Source: Acinetobacter terrestris
GTDB lineage: Bacteria; Pseudomonadota; Gammaproteobacteria; Pseudomonadales; Moraxellaceae
Reading direction: 5' to 3'
NCBI RefSeq assembly: GCF_004331155.1
Contig: NZ_SJNZ01000020.1
Coordinates: 1 to 59,407 of the forward strand
DNA length: 59,407 nucleotides
Shown here: in pieces, positions 1 through 7,916 of the stretch
Layout: each line of letters opens with the position of its first letter
Position numbering within the stretch: the first letter of the stretch is position 1
The notes under the pieces: model-generated
Seen by the model: only the letters and a program-made list of their open reading frames with translations
Told to the model about the DNA's origin: nothing
The model's database searches: none
Translations under genes and position numbers: made by a program

Positions 1-238
1 TAAAACGTGCAGCACGTTCATATTGATAAGCATCAGGATACTTTTCAACATCTTCACGTAAAGCATCATCGTTAATTTTAGAAGGTTTACGTACACGAGT
101 TTTTTTAATCTCTATACGTTTCTTCCATTCAACAATGGTATTTTTATTAATTTCAAATTGTGCAGCTACCGCTCGAATAGAATAACCTTCCTCAAGCTTA
201 GCTAAAATTTTACGTCTAAAATGTTCTGAATAACTCAT
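1..238 (-). mobile_element. IS630-type transposase, 5' part only
   Basis: The minus strand opens with ATG at 238 and reads 79 codons off the left edge of the window. The N-terminus (MSYSEHFRRKILAKLEEGYS) is a helix-turn-helix of the kind that begins IS630-group transposases, followed by a basic stretch (KKTRVRKPSK) and a segment ending YPDAYQYERAARF, typical of the linker before the catalytic domain in this group. The catalytic DDE part would lie outside the window, so activity cannot be judged. About 45 bases of probable IS end (239-283) separate it from a small broken gene in the same orientation. The family assignment rests on recalled HTH and linker similarity; the inverted repeats could not be checked. 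Confidence 0.8.
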
Positions 239-282
239 TGCACCATTGTATTAGTTTTATAATGATTTGACTATATACTCAA

Positions 283-537
283 TTAGGTTGCCCGATAGCT
301 AAAGCCAATTCCGCCGATGATACCTGCAAGAACTGCCCATTGAGGATGCCATCCGTAGAATAAAAATAAGAATACATAGACACCGCAGCCCATTAAAATA
401 GAGCCAATCGCGATGTCTGTATCAAAGGGATGTTTGATAATTTGTTGGTAATAGTAGGAACTAATCTAACCACAACCTAGGATTAAGCTCATACAGCAAA
501 TTTTTTGACTTAAGCTGATATCGATAATCTCAAACAT
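283..537 (-). pseudogene. small membrane protein gene with in-frame stop, abutting the IS
   Basis: From ATG 537 the minus strand reads 23 codons to an in-frame TAG at 466-468, then continues open to TAA at 283-285. The downstream half has two hydrophobic segments (IAIGSILMGCGVYVFLFLFY and a stretch WAVLAGIIGGIGF), so the intact product was probably a short two- or three-helix inner membrane protein. It begins 12 bases after the stop of the amidohydrolase at 550, in the same direction, so the two were probably one operon. The final TAA lies where the IS end seems to begin, so the true C-terminus may have been cut off by the insertion. Family not recognised. Confidence 0.6.
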
Positions 538-549
538 GATGAGATATTT

Positions 550-1614
550 TTAAAGCTGATAAAACTGCTTGGCATTATGATGAAACACCTGCTGCAATGC
601 ATTCGGATCATAAGCTACCACTGCATCACTAAAGGCATCAATAATATTCACCAAGGATGAACTGACGCGATCCATCGGGAAGTTGGACGCGAACATCACC
701 CGATATGTACCAAAACAGTTAAGTACATGGCTAATCAGTGGCATGGCTAAATCATAAATTTCCTGTTTACTGGCCAGGCGATCCTGCTTATGGAATTGAT
801 GACCTAAAACAGGCATCAATAAGCCTGACATCTTGGTATAGACATTTGGACATAGGGCAAGTTCGGCAATATCATCTTGCCAGCGAATTAAAATATTTTC
901 CCGGGCTATTTTGGTCATTCCTGTCAGGGTTCCGACTTGACCAAATAATCCGGCAGGTGTTCCAAAATGATCCAGCACAATCGAGGTTTCAGGGAATTGT
1001 TTGGCTAAGGTAATCACATCACTGAGCTGAGTTGAATAGACCCAGGCATCAAAAGTTAACTTATTTTGTGCCAATGCTTCGAAGCCTTTGAGGAACTTTT
1101 TATTCAAATATAAATGCGGTTCATCCGCCCAGGCATGAATGTCTGTATCTTCATGTACCGCGGCCATTTTACGAATGCCTTTAAAGCGCGGTGAGGCTTT
1201 TTGGTGTAACTGTAAAATCTTCTTAAAATTGCTGTCCCGTGGATCTGCTGTCGCAACAATACCACCCAGCTTCACCGTGCCTAAGTTAAAGGGCAGGGAT
1301 TCAATGAACTTTGTTTCGCCTATTACGCCTTTGCCTTTATTTTTATGCCAGCTGGCTTCAACATGCACCACTTGTTCGACCTGATAATGCCCAATATCTT
1401 GCATATAATTTTCAGGTAAATAAGGCGCCGTAATGTGATTGGTGAGTCCCACCGTTTCAATGAGATCATCCGATTTCACCAGACGAACAAATTTATCGAG
1501 CCAGTAAGGATGCTTGCCCAATAATTTAACTGCCAAAGCTGCCGCATGGGGTGTGTTATAGGGATCCCATTGGTGAATATGCGCGTCAATAATTGCAAAA
1601 TCCAGTTGTTGCAT
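550..1614 (-). CDS. amidohydrolase-family (PF04909-type) metal-dependent hydrolase
   Basis: A 354-residue TIM-barrel hydrolase of the Amidohydrolase_2 type, the group holding 2-pyrone-4,6-dicarboxylate lactonase and many uncharacterised lactonases. The first metal-binding motif is at the N-terminus (DAHIHQWDP, residues 10-18), a later barrel strand carries VLDHFGTP, and the C-terminal strand has the conserved ASNFPMDR in which the aspartate is expected to be catalytic. A good ribosome site (AAGGAT) precedes ATG 1614. It is a cytoplasmic soluble protein with no signal peptide. The substrate cannot be read from the sequence and the only linked gene is the broken membrane protein just downstream. 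Confidence 0.85.
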   Translation of the reverse strand: MQQLDFAIIDAHIHQWDPYNTPHAAALAVKLLGKHPYWLDKFVRLVKSDDLIETVGLTNHITAPYLPENYMQDIGHYQVEQVVHVEASWHKNKGKGVIGETKFIESLPFNLGTVKLGGIVATADPRDSNFKKILQLHQKASPRFKGIRKMAAVHEDTDIHAWADEPHLYLNKKFLKGFEALAQNKLTFDAWVYSTQLSDVITLAKQFPETSIVLDHFGTPAGLFGQVGTLTGMTKIARENILIRWQDDIAELALCPNVYTKMSGLLMPVLGHQFHKQDRLASKQEIYDLAMPLISHVLNCFGTYRVMFASNFPMDRVSSSLVNIIDAFSDAVVAYDPNALQQVFHHNAKQFYQL

Positions 1615-1708
1615 GGGGTTATCCTTAATTCATCGGTTTCTTTTATTCACCTTACTGCAAACTCATCGGGCTTTGAATGACCATTTATCCAAAAAGTAGC
1701 ACTATAAA

Positions 1709-1728
1709 AAAAGCCCTTTCGGGCTTTT
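1709..1728 (-). terminator. bidirectional intrinsic terminator
   Basis: AAAAGCCC-GAAA-GGGCTTTT hairpin with A/T runs on both sides, just after the stop of the DUF3144 gene on the minus strand. Confidence 0.85.
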
Positions 1729-1738
1729 AATTGAATGA

Positions 1739-2134
1739 TCAGTGTTTGTGATCATGATCATGCTTGTTGGCATGAAATTCTTCGTTATGACGGAAGCGAA
1801 GATAGTTTTCAAACTGTTCGCAGTATTCGTCATAGTTGTCTTCAAGCATCATCTGAAACTGCTGCATGATGTATGACATGACCTGGTCTTTAGCATCACG
1901 CATTTCATTGCCGTCTTTAAAGTTATTGGCTGCTACCCAGGTATTAAAACGGGCAGTACCAAACAGCATTGCGGCACTGACTTGACCGCGCATTTCAGCG
2001 GGTTTCACTTGTGAACCTTTTTCAACACGACAAAATTCATTTGCTTGTTTGATAAATTCATCGGCACGTTCAAAAAAAGCAGCATTTAACGCTTCTTCCT
2101 CGGTTACATCTGTTGCTTCAATCTTTTGAACCAT
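1739..2134 (-). CDS. DUF3144 domain protein
   Basis: A 131-residue acidic helical protein matching the DUF3144 pattern: FFERADEFIKQAN near the N-terminus, then EMRGQVSAAMLFGTARFN, then an acidic helix, and a histidine-rich tail (HDHDHKH). The reading frame can be opened five codons earlier at a TTG, but ATG 2134 is chosen because AGGAAAA lies at the right distance before it. Function unknown. The His/Asp tail could bind metal, but that is only a guess. It is a single-gene unit ended by the hairpin at 1709-1728. Confidence 0.8.
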   Translation of the reverse strand: MVQKIEATDVTEEEALNAAFFERADEFIKQANEFCRVEKGSQVKPAEMRGQVSAAMLFGTARFNTWVAANNFKDGNEMRDAKDQVMSYIMQQFQMMLEDNYDEYCEQFENYLRFRHNEEFHANKHDHDHKH

Positions 2135-2231
2135 GAACTTTTCCTGCAAAAACGATCTAATGGCATATTATAGGCAAAGCCTTGCAGAAACTAAACCTTT
2201 GGATTAATCTAAAAATAGCCTAAGTATAAAA

Positions 2232-2876
2232 ATGGATAATCCAATGCAAGATGCCATTGCGGTACAAAGTTTAAAAAGTGACATTGCCTTATTGCGTCAA
2301 AACATTTGGCCACCTGCAAACTTGGCCAATGTGGAAGGCTTGCCGATTTATTATGGCTCGAAGTCAGAAGTCGAAGAATATTACCGACAATGGACGGGGC
2401 TGATTGAAAGGGCACAAGATCTGTTTCAGCCCTTTATGGAAGATGAAACCCTTGATGCGGTGCATTTACCCAGCCATTTGAATTTGCCGTTGTTTTATTT
2501 TCATGTGGATCGCATCCGGATTAACAAAACCCGTGCCAAAGAGTCGAAAACCTTTCGCGGCATTGCCAGCCTGATTGATAAATGCGGGCAATTTGAGCCT
2601 GAACAAATTCAGGCCATGCGACTCTGGTTAGACAGTGATGATACCGCTGCCCTGGTTGCACACCGTGAATTTGTTGATTTGCGCACTTATGTGTTTCAGC
2701 ATGGGCAAAGTGAATACACCCGCACCCGATTTTATGTAAATGGCATTGTGTTAAGTACAGAACCGCACTTTGAATTGGTCGATGCCCGAGATAAACCACG
2801 TAAACAGCGCAATGATAGTTATAGTGACCCACTGGCTGATAATAATACCTGGAAAATCTTTGGCAAATATCGCTAA
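2232..2876 (+). CDS. conserved hypothetical protein
   Basis: A 214-residue soluble protein I do not recognise. It has no signal peptide or membrane segment, is rich in aromatic and charged residues, and keeps normal Acinetobacter-like codon use through its length, which supports it being real. It ends with a charged, disordered-looking segment (RDKPRKQRNDSYSDPL) before a short closing WKIFGKYR. No clear ribosome site precedes ATG 2232; an in-frame ATG lies at 2244. It is divergent from the DUF3144 gene and convergent with the CYTH-CHAD gene at 2911, so it has no operon partner. Confidence 0.6.
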   Translation: MDNPMQDAIAVQSLKSDIALLRQNIWPPANLANVEGLPIYYGSKSEVEEYYRQWTGLIERAQDLFQPFMEDETLDAVHLPSHLNLPLFYFHVDRIRINKTRAKESKTFRGIASLIDKCGQFEPEQIQAMRLWLDSDDTAALVAHREFVDLRTYVFQHGQSEYTRTRFYVNGIVLSTEPHFELVDARDKPRKQRNDSYSDPLADNNTWKIFGKYR

Positions 2877-2910
2877 GCAAATGTGATGTCGAAAGTTTAA
2901 ATTTCCAGAG

Positions 2911-4371
2911 TTACCAGAAAGTGTCGGTTTTAGCATAAGTGTCTAAATGCGCTTGAGCTTGCTCTAGAATGTATTTCTTCTCATTCGCAATCCAGCCCAA
3001 TATAAACCACACTTTTTGTTTGCGTTTAACCAGGTCTTGAAACATGGCTTCAGCCACATTTAAGTCATTAAATTGACCCAAACTTTCTTGTGCAGGTTTT
3101 AAATCTTTCAAGTAGTTTTTTAACTCTTTGCCCGGATAGAGCGAAGCAATAAACTCGATGCAATAACGCAAGCGTTTGACCCGTTTACGCGTGCGATGCT
3201 GTGACTCAATATCCAGCTCCAGAAAATGATCGGCATCTTTGCAAATTTGTTGATGTAATTTCTGGAGTTTTTTTGCGATATCTTTTTTTAACGGGGTCTT
3301 TTGCTTGGTTGCGTAAGGCTGATGTACAAATTGCAGTAAAGCCAATATTAAATTGACTGAGTCTATAGAACGTAAAGACTCCTCAATCGGAATGCTATTG
3401 TCCTCAGTGGCATCCGGAAGTTGTACAAAGGGAGCACCTGCCTGTTGCAGTTGGGGCAAGAGTCCTTCACTTAAAGCATCGCGGTCTCGGGTTGAACCGA
3501 GTTGACGAAACAGGGTCCTAAGTTGTTCCTGCCATTCAGGATCGGCATCCGTTGACCAATCCCCAAAAATACGTAAGGCACTTCTTAAACGGCGAATCGC
3601 GACGCGAGTTTGATGAACATGCTCGCTATTATATTGTTCAGCTGCAATAGCTGTTGCATTCGGTAAAAGGTGTTGCAAGGCATTATTGACGATCTGTTTT
3701 AATGCACTATCCGTTGAATCTTTTTGTTTTAGCTGTAATGGACTTGCAAATTGAGCCGGAGCAATCGTTAAATCCTGTGCCAGTAAATTGCCGCGCTGCG
3801 CTTTACTTCGTACATCTAGCCATAAATGATACTGTTTAACCCAAGGCTGAATAAATTTGATTAGGTCTTGGATAGATCCTTGTTTAAGCTCAAATTCAAT
3901 CTCGTAAATTGCCAGAGTTTGATCATCATGACGGATCTCACCGCGATCTAGACTGACTTCAATCTCTGCACGATTATAATGAACCACATAGACCAGACGT
4001 TCTACATCGGTTTCAAATTGCGTGATTAAATTTTTGGCCTGTTTGCCTAATACCTGTTGCAGCAATTTTTTGGCTTGAGGATTGGATTGATAAATCTTCA
4101 GATCTAGAGCAGGATTATCCAACTCCCCTAAATCGTTTTCCAATTCAAAACGTTCTAAATGATGACCGCTCGGAGCTTTTAGGGTTTGTATCCAGTGCGT
4201 GTCTTCAAGGCGTTGACGCAACGAAATTTTTTGCTCGGCCAGGTGTCGTTCTGGCGTATCGTAGTATTTTGCATATAAGGAAATCGGACGCGCATTCTTG
4301 GACAAGAAGAATTGATAGATTTGTTTTTGATATGACAGCGGGATCTGAAATTTTAATTCTACTTCTAGCAT
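2911..4371 (-). CDS. CYTH-CHAD domain protein (inorganic triphosphatase type)
   Basis: A 486-residue two-domain protein like E. coli YgiF. The N-terminal CYTH domain (about residues 1-200) opens with the ExExK motif (EVELKF) and keeps the basic and acidic tunnel residues (YDTPERHL, LRQRLE, FETDVER, IEVSLDRGEI, IEFELK, DVRSKAQRG), so tripolyphosphate hydrolysis is the likely activity. The C-terminal CHAD domain (about 230-480) has the expected basic helix HQTRVAIRRLRSALRIF, TRDRD, and HRTRKRVKRLRY, which in this family bind polyphosphate. It lies 179 bases downstream of a paralogue in the same orientation, and a 10-bp inverted repeat sits in its leader. Confidence 0.88.
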   Translation of the reverse strand: MLEVELKFQIPLSYQKQIYQFFLSKNARPISLYAKYYDTPERHLAEQKISLRQRLEDTHWIQTLKAPSGHHLERFELENDLGELDNPALDLKIYQSNPQAKKLLQQVLGKQAKNLITQFETDVERLVYVVHYNRAEIEVSLDRGEIRHDDQTLAIYEIEFELKQGSIQDLIKFIQPWVKQYHLWLDVRSKAQRGNLLAQDLTIAPAQFASPLQLKQKDSTDSALKQIVNNALQHLLPNATAIAAEQYNSEHVHQTRVAIRRLRSALRIFGDWSTDADPEWQEQLRTLFRQLGSTRDRDALSEGLLPQLQQAGAPFVQLPDATEDNSIPIEESLRSIDSVNLILALLQFVHQPYATKQKTPLKKDIAKKLQKLHQQICKDADHFLELDIESQHRTRKRVKRLRYCIEFIASLYPGKELKNYLKDLKPAQESLGQFNDLNVAEAMFQDLVKRKQKVWFILGWIANEKKYILEQAQAHLDTYAKTDTFW

Positions 4372-4389
4372 GTTAAAACTCCTGACGCT

Positions 4390-4432
4390 TTACAATCAAA
4401 GTGGTGATGACCTTGATTGTAAGCCAGCCTCA
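4390..4432 (-). promoter_or_regulatory. inverted repeat in the leader of the CYTH-CHAD gene
   Basis: TTACAATCAA at 4390-4399 is the exact reverse complement of TTGATTGTAA at 4423-4432, 23 bases apart, 19 bases upstream of ATG 4371 on the minus strand. With no T-run after it, it looks more like an operator or a leader hairpin than a terminator. Confidence 0.45.
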
Positions 4433-4550
4433 ATAAAAGACTAGGAGAGTTTTGCTCAAATGTTTATACAGCGTATTACAAGATATGTCATAACAATGCC
4501 AGAAATATCCTGTCATACGCTTAATTTCATCTCCTATTTAATGTTATTTA

Positions 4551-6011
4551 CTATTTAATGAATTTACGGCTCACTAGAAATTGTTCTGTCGCCTCAAGCA
4601 GATTCTGTGCATAAACTTCCTGTTTTGCCGTTAGCCAGCCCAAAACGAACCAGTCACTGGCTTCAAGTTCGGTTTGCTGAATATAATCCGCAGAAGACGC
4701 CAAAATTTGATATTCACTGGCAGCAAGTTGCGCATCATTTAAAGCTTTGCTGTATTTCTGCAAATTTTTGACATCATAAATAGAGGTCAAAATAGGGAAG
4801 CTGAACTTCAATTCATGAATCTTGCTGGCTAATTTATTCAGACTCTCAAAATCAGTAATATCTGCACTGGTTAAACTGTCTTGCAAATTTTTATATTGAT
4901 TTTGCAAGGTATTTTGCGCAAACCATTTTAAGTCGTGAGATTGAGCTTTTTCTTCATTGTCTAAACCAAACATCAACAATTCTAAATAGTGATGCACGTT
5001 TTGAGTTGAACGAACCAGGTTGGACAACTTTTCTTTGGCATACAAAATATCTTTGGTTAAGTTTGATGCGGTATTCGGGTTTTGTAAAAATGCACCCAAA
5101 GTCGTTTGCATGTGTTCCAAATGCTGTAAATGATCGAATTGCTGTTTAAATGCGCCAAGTTGCATCGCCCATTTGTCTGAAACAGCCTCATTCCAGTCTT
5201 TAAATAGTGAAAGTGTCAAATTCAAATGATCTAGGGCAATTTGCGCCTGCTGAATATGTTCTTTTTCAGAAACCACTGCTGAAATAGCGGCAATGTTAGG
5301 CAACAAATGCTGTAACTGTTGGGCAGTCAGCAGGCGTAAATTTTTATTGGCTGGATCTTTTTTGCTTAAAATAAATTCGTTGGCAGATTTTGCCGGACTG
5401 ACTTTTTGAGCCGTTGCCAAAAGATTACCAATTTCAGCTTTACTGCGCACATCAAGCCAAAGCTGGTATTTTTTAACCCATTCAAAGCTAAAGGCCAAAA
5501 GTGATTGTACAGAACCTGCCTTAAGTTCGAATTCCACCTCATGTACTTCGCGTTGCTCGGTTGCAGTGCTTACTTCACCGATATCTAAACTCACTTCAAT
5601 GTCGGTTTCTTCGAATTGAATCACGCGAAAGGTGCGTTGAATATCCGTCTCAAATTGTAATTTGAGTTGTTCTTGTGAGTCAGCTAAAGCATTTTTTAAG
5701 ATTTGCTGTGCTTCAGCATCTTGTTCATAAATACTTAAATCAAGCTGGGGAGCCTGTTCAAGTTCACCTAGGTCATAATTATGCTCAAAGCGGTGTAGGT
5801 GGCTTTTTCCCGCAGCTTTTAAGGTTTGAATCCAGCGTGTACCTTCCAGCCGTTGGCGCAGGGCAACGCCATGTTGGGAAAGCAGGCGCTGTTCAGTGTC
5901 ATAATATTTTGCTTTAAGTTGAATAATTTCCGATTTTTTAGGATCTAACGCTTTCAGTAAAGCATTACGTCTTGCTTCAGGAATCTGAAATTTTAATTCA
6001 ACTTCGACCAT
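4551..6011 (-). CDS. CYTH protein with a degenerate CHAD domain
   Basis: Same length (486) and architecture as the downstream gene at 2911, clearly a paralogue. The CYTH half keeps EVELKF, YDTEQRLL, LRQRLE, FETDIQR, IEVSLDIGEV and VEFELK, so triphosphatase activity is plausible. The C-terminal half aligns in layout with CHAD but has lost its signature basic residues: the helix HQTRVAIRRLRSALRIF of the neighbour reads QQAQIALDHLNLTLSLF here, TRDRD is replaced by HLQHLEH, and RKRVKRLRY is replaced by ASKIHELKF. Polyphosphate binding by this half is therefore doubtful. A hairpin-forming repeat (6033-6059) lies just upstream of the start. Confidence 0.85.
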   Translation of the reverse strand: MVEVELKFQIPEARRNALLKALDPKKSEIIQLKAKYYDTEQRLLSQHGVALRQRLEGTRWIQTLKAAGKSHLHRFEHNYDLGELEQAPQLDLSIYEQDAEAQQILKNALADSQEQLKLQFETDIQRTFRVIQFEETDIEVSLDIGEVSTATEQREVHEVEFELKAGSVQSLLAFSFEWVKKYQLWLDVRSKAEIGNLLATAQKVSPAKSANEFILSKKDPANKNLRLLTAQQLQHLLPNIAAISAVVSEKEHIQQAQIALDHLNLTLSLFKDWNEAVSDKWAMQLGAFKQQFDHLQHLEHMQTTLGAFLQNPNTASNLTKDILYAKEKLSNLVRSTQNVHHYLELLMFGLDNEEKAQSHDLKWFAQNTLQNQYKNLQDSLTSADITDFESLNKLASKIHELKFSFPILTSIYDVKNLQKYSKALNDAQLAASEYQILASSADYIQQTELEASDWFVLGWLTAKQEVYAQNLLEATEQFLVSRKFIK

Positions 6012-6274
6012 GATCTTTCATCCTAATTTTTTGACGCTATTTCAAAAATGAAACGCGTCATCTTTACGGTACAAATGCGTTATGAAATCTATTCTTTTAT
6101 AGCGCTGAAATTGTATTCTTAATTTTAAGTCCCCGATTGTAACGAAAATGAATTTTCATGTAAGACTTGACGAAGCAATTCTTAAGTAATTGCTTTTAAA
6201 ATGGACAGAAAGTAATAGCAAACTCAGCTTTTATTTGGACAAAATATACGCTAACGTAAACAAAAATAATTGGA

Positions 6275-6667
6275 ATGATGACCATGAATGGACTTGTAAA
6301 GCTAAATTTCGAACACGATCCTGAACCAGAATTTCAGCTTCCGATTCAAAACTATCATGAATTTTATCGGTTTTATTTGACCGAGCACCGCAATATCAGC
6401 AGCCGCCGTTTGCATGCATTTGGAAGCAGCGTTGGCGTGTATTTCTTTACCCAAGCAATTCGTCAAAGAAAACCAAAATATTTGGCTTATGGTTTATTGT
6501 CTGGCTATGCCTGCGCATGGGTGGGACATTTCATGTTTGAAAAAAATAAACCTGCCAGTTTTAAACAACCCCTGTATAGCTTTATTTCGGATTGGCGCAT
6601 GCTCTCTGATGTGTTGCGTGGGAATTTGAGCCTAAAAGACCGTTCACTGGATAAAATTCCAAGTTAA
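6275..6667 (+). CDS. DUF962 / Mpo1-like membrane protein
   Basis: A 130-residue protein with the DUF962 pattern: FYRFYLTEHRN followed by RRLHAFGSSVGVYFF, a second hydrophobic segment YLAYGLLSGYACAWVGHF, then FEKNKPASFKQPLYSFISDWRM. Histidines at conserved positions (TEHRN, RRLHAFG, GHFMFEKN) match the yeast Mpo1 family, iron-dependent dioxygenases that shorten 2-hydroxy fatty acids; whether the bacterial protein does this is not known. It is probably an inner membrane protein. The start could be 6275 or the ATG at 6284. Confidence 0.8.
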   Translation: MMTMNGLVKLNFEHDPEPEFQLPIQNYHEFYRFYLTEHRNISSRRLHAFGSSVGVYFFTQAIRQRKPKYLAYGLLSGYACAWVGHFMFEKNKPASFKQPLYSFISDWRMLSDVLRGNLSLKDRSLDKIPS

Positions 6668-6757
6668 TGAATTAGATTTTTTATGGATAATAATAGCTGT
6701 ATCAAAACCCAAGTTTGACTTGAAGATAAAATAATACAGAATTTGAATGACTAAAGC

Positions 6758-6786
6758 TTGCAAAAATAGAGTGAATATTCTATTAA
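6758..6786 (+). promoter_or_regulatory. predicted sigma-70 promoter for a small RNA
   Basis: TTGCAA at 6758-6763, a 17-base spacer, and TATTAA at 6781-6786. It faces no open reading frame; the next structures downstream are a stem-loop and an intrinsic terminator. Confidence 0.5.
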
Positions 6787-6792
6787 TGGATG

Positions 6793-6882
6793 TGTGCTTA
6801 TTCAATTCATTTCTAGGATTGAATAAAGCATGTAATCTTTAAGTTTTCCAAGCCTAGAGCGACCTTTCTCTAGGCTTTTTTT
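6793..6882 (+). ncRNA. candidate small RNA, about 90 nt
   Basis: Right behind the promoter at 6758-6786 the sequence can fold as GCTTATTCAAT (6796-6806) paired with ATTGAATAAAGC (6818-6829, one bulge). A short single-stranded stretch follows, then a strong terminator hairpin, AGCCTAGAG / CTCTAGGCT, with a T7 tail (6851-6882). No open reading frame or ribosome site is seen. The terminator alone could serve the DUF962 gene ending at 6667, so the RNA is inferred from the combination of promoter, stem and terminator. I cannot name a family. Confidence 0.45.
6851..6882 (+). terminator. intrinsic terminator
   Basis: AGCCTAGAG, a short loop, CTCTAGGCT and a run of seven T. It ends the predicted small RNA, or the DUF962 gene, or both. 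The rest of 6883-7256 is AT-rich leader of thiE with one small perfect palindrome (AGAGAGT-G-ACTCTCT, 6923-6937) and nothing else I can name. Confidence 0.85.
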
Positions 6883-7256
6883 ATGGGTATATTGAAGTAA
6901 AATTTAAGCATGGATTGAAAAAAGAGAGTGACTCTCTAATCCTTTGTTTCGCTTCCCCAAGCGCGTTTTTATCACAAAGAATTAGAAAGTCAGATGGTCG
7001 CTCCAAGTTTTATTGTTATATTGTATTGGTTATTTATTGTTATTCTGTAAGCTGATTAAACCGTTTAATGCACACATGATCTATCACTGAAAATAGGTAT
7101 TTTTTCACTGAATCATAAAAAATAAGAGAACGGTTGGTATTTTCTGGGTTTTTTAAAAATTTATCGTTAGTAATCCATTTGTATTTGCGTGATATGCGCT
7201 GAATCTTGCTGTTGATATGCATATAATAAGACAGTTCTGGTTTTGGCAGCTTTTTT

Positions 7257-7877
7257 ATGCGCGGTTTATATTTAATTACCAATGATGATCCTTTAGAGCT
7301 TTTATTGGCGAAGTTAGAAGGTGCAATGGCGAATGGCGGCATTGCGGTCTTGCAATATCGTCGTAAAAAAATTGCCAAAGAAGATCAAATTTACGAAATC
7401 GAGTATATGAAAGCCATGTGTGCTGAATACCGTGTCCCTTTTGTCATTAACGATGATCTTGAAATGGCGGTCAAATACGGTGTAGGTGTCCATTTGGGGC
7501 AGGGTGATGGCTCTATTATCGATGCTGTTGCGCGTTTACCTCAAGGTGTGTTGATTGGTCGTAGCTGTAATAACTCAATTGAACTGGCTGAAGAGGCGAT
7601 TGCCGATGGCGCAAATTATGTGGCATTTGGTGCGATTTATGCCACCGACACCAAACCTGAAGCAGGTAACATTGGCTTGGAAACCTTAAAACTTGCCAAA
7701 GAAAAACTCAATGTCCCTCTCTGTGCAATTGGCGGTTTAACCGTTGAAAACTCCAGCGAAGTCATTGAATCAGGTGCAGATTATTGCGCAGTGATTAGTG
7801 ATATATTGGGACTTCCTATGCATGCCATTCCTGAACGTTTAGATGAATGGTCTGCGCTTTTTCAAGCTAAAGCATAA
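7257..7877 (+). CDS. thiE: thiamine phosphate synthase ThiE
   Basis: A 206-residue TIM-barrel enzyme that joins HMP pyrophosphate and thiazole phosphate to make thiamine monophosphate in the cytoplasm. Family motifs are in order: MRGLYLITND at the start, LQYRRK (substrate and pyrophosphate binding), FVINDDLEMAVKYGVGVHLGQGD, IGRSCNN, FGAIYATDTKPEAG and CAIGGLTVENSSEVIESGADYCAVISDI. It is near the usual length of about 210. hemL follows 39 bases downstream on the same strand, a pairing seen in other gammaproteobacteria, so the two are probably co-transcribed. No THI-box riboswitch was recognised upstream. Confidence 0.93.
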   Translation: MRGLYLITNDDPLELLLAKLEGAMANGGIAVLQYRRKKIAKEDQIYEIEYMKAMCAEYRVPFVINDDLEMAVKYGVGVHLGQGDGSIIDAVARLPQGVLIGRSCNNSIELAEEAIADGANYVAFGAIYATDTKPEAGNIGLETLKLAKEKLNVPLCAIGGLTVENSSEVIESGADYCAVISDILGLPMHAIPERLDEWSALFQAKA

Positions 7878-7916
7878 AATATTTTTGATAGATTTAATTT
7901 TTAGTCGAGTGCCTTC

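Noticed and set aside
7040..7378. 112-codon minus-strand frame overlapping the start of thiE
   Set aside because: Half of it is antisense to thiE and the other half lies in AT-rich leader. It has no ribosome site and no family look, although the last 60 residues are not obviously random.
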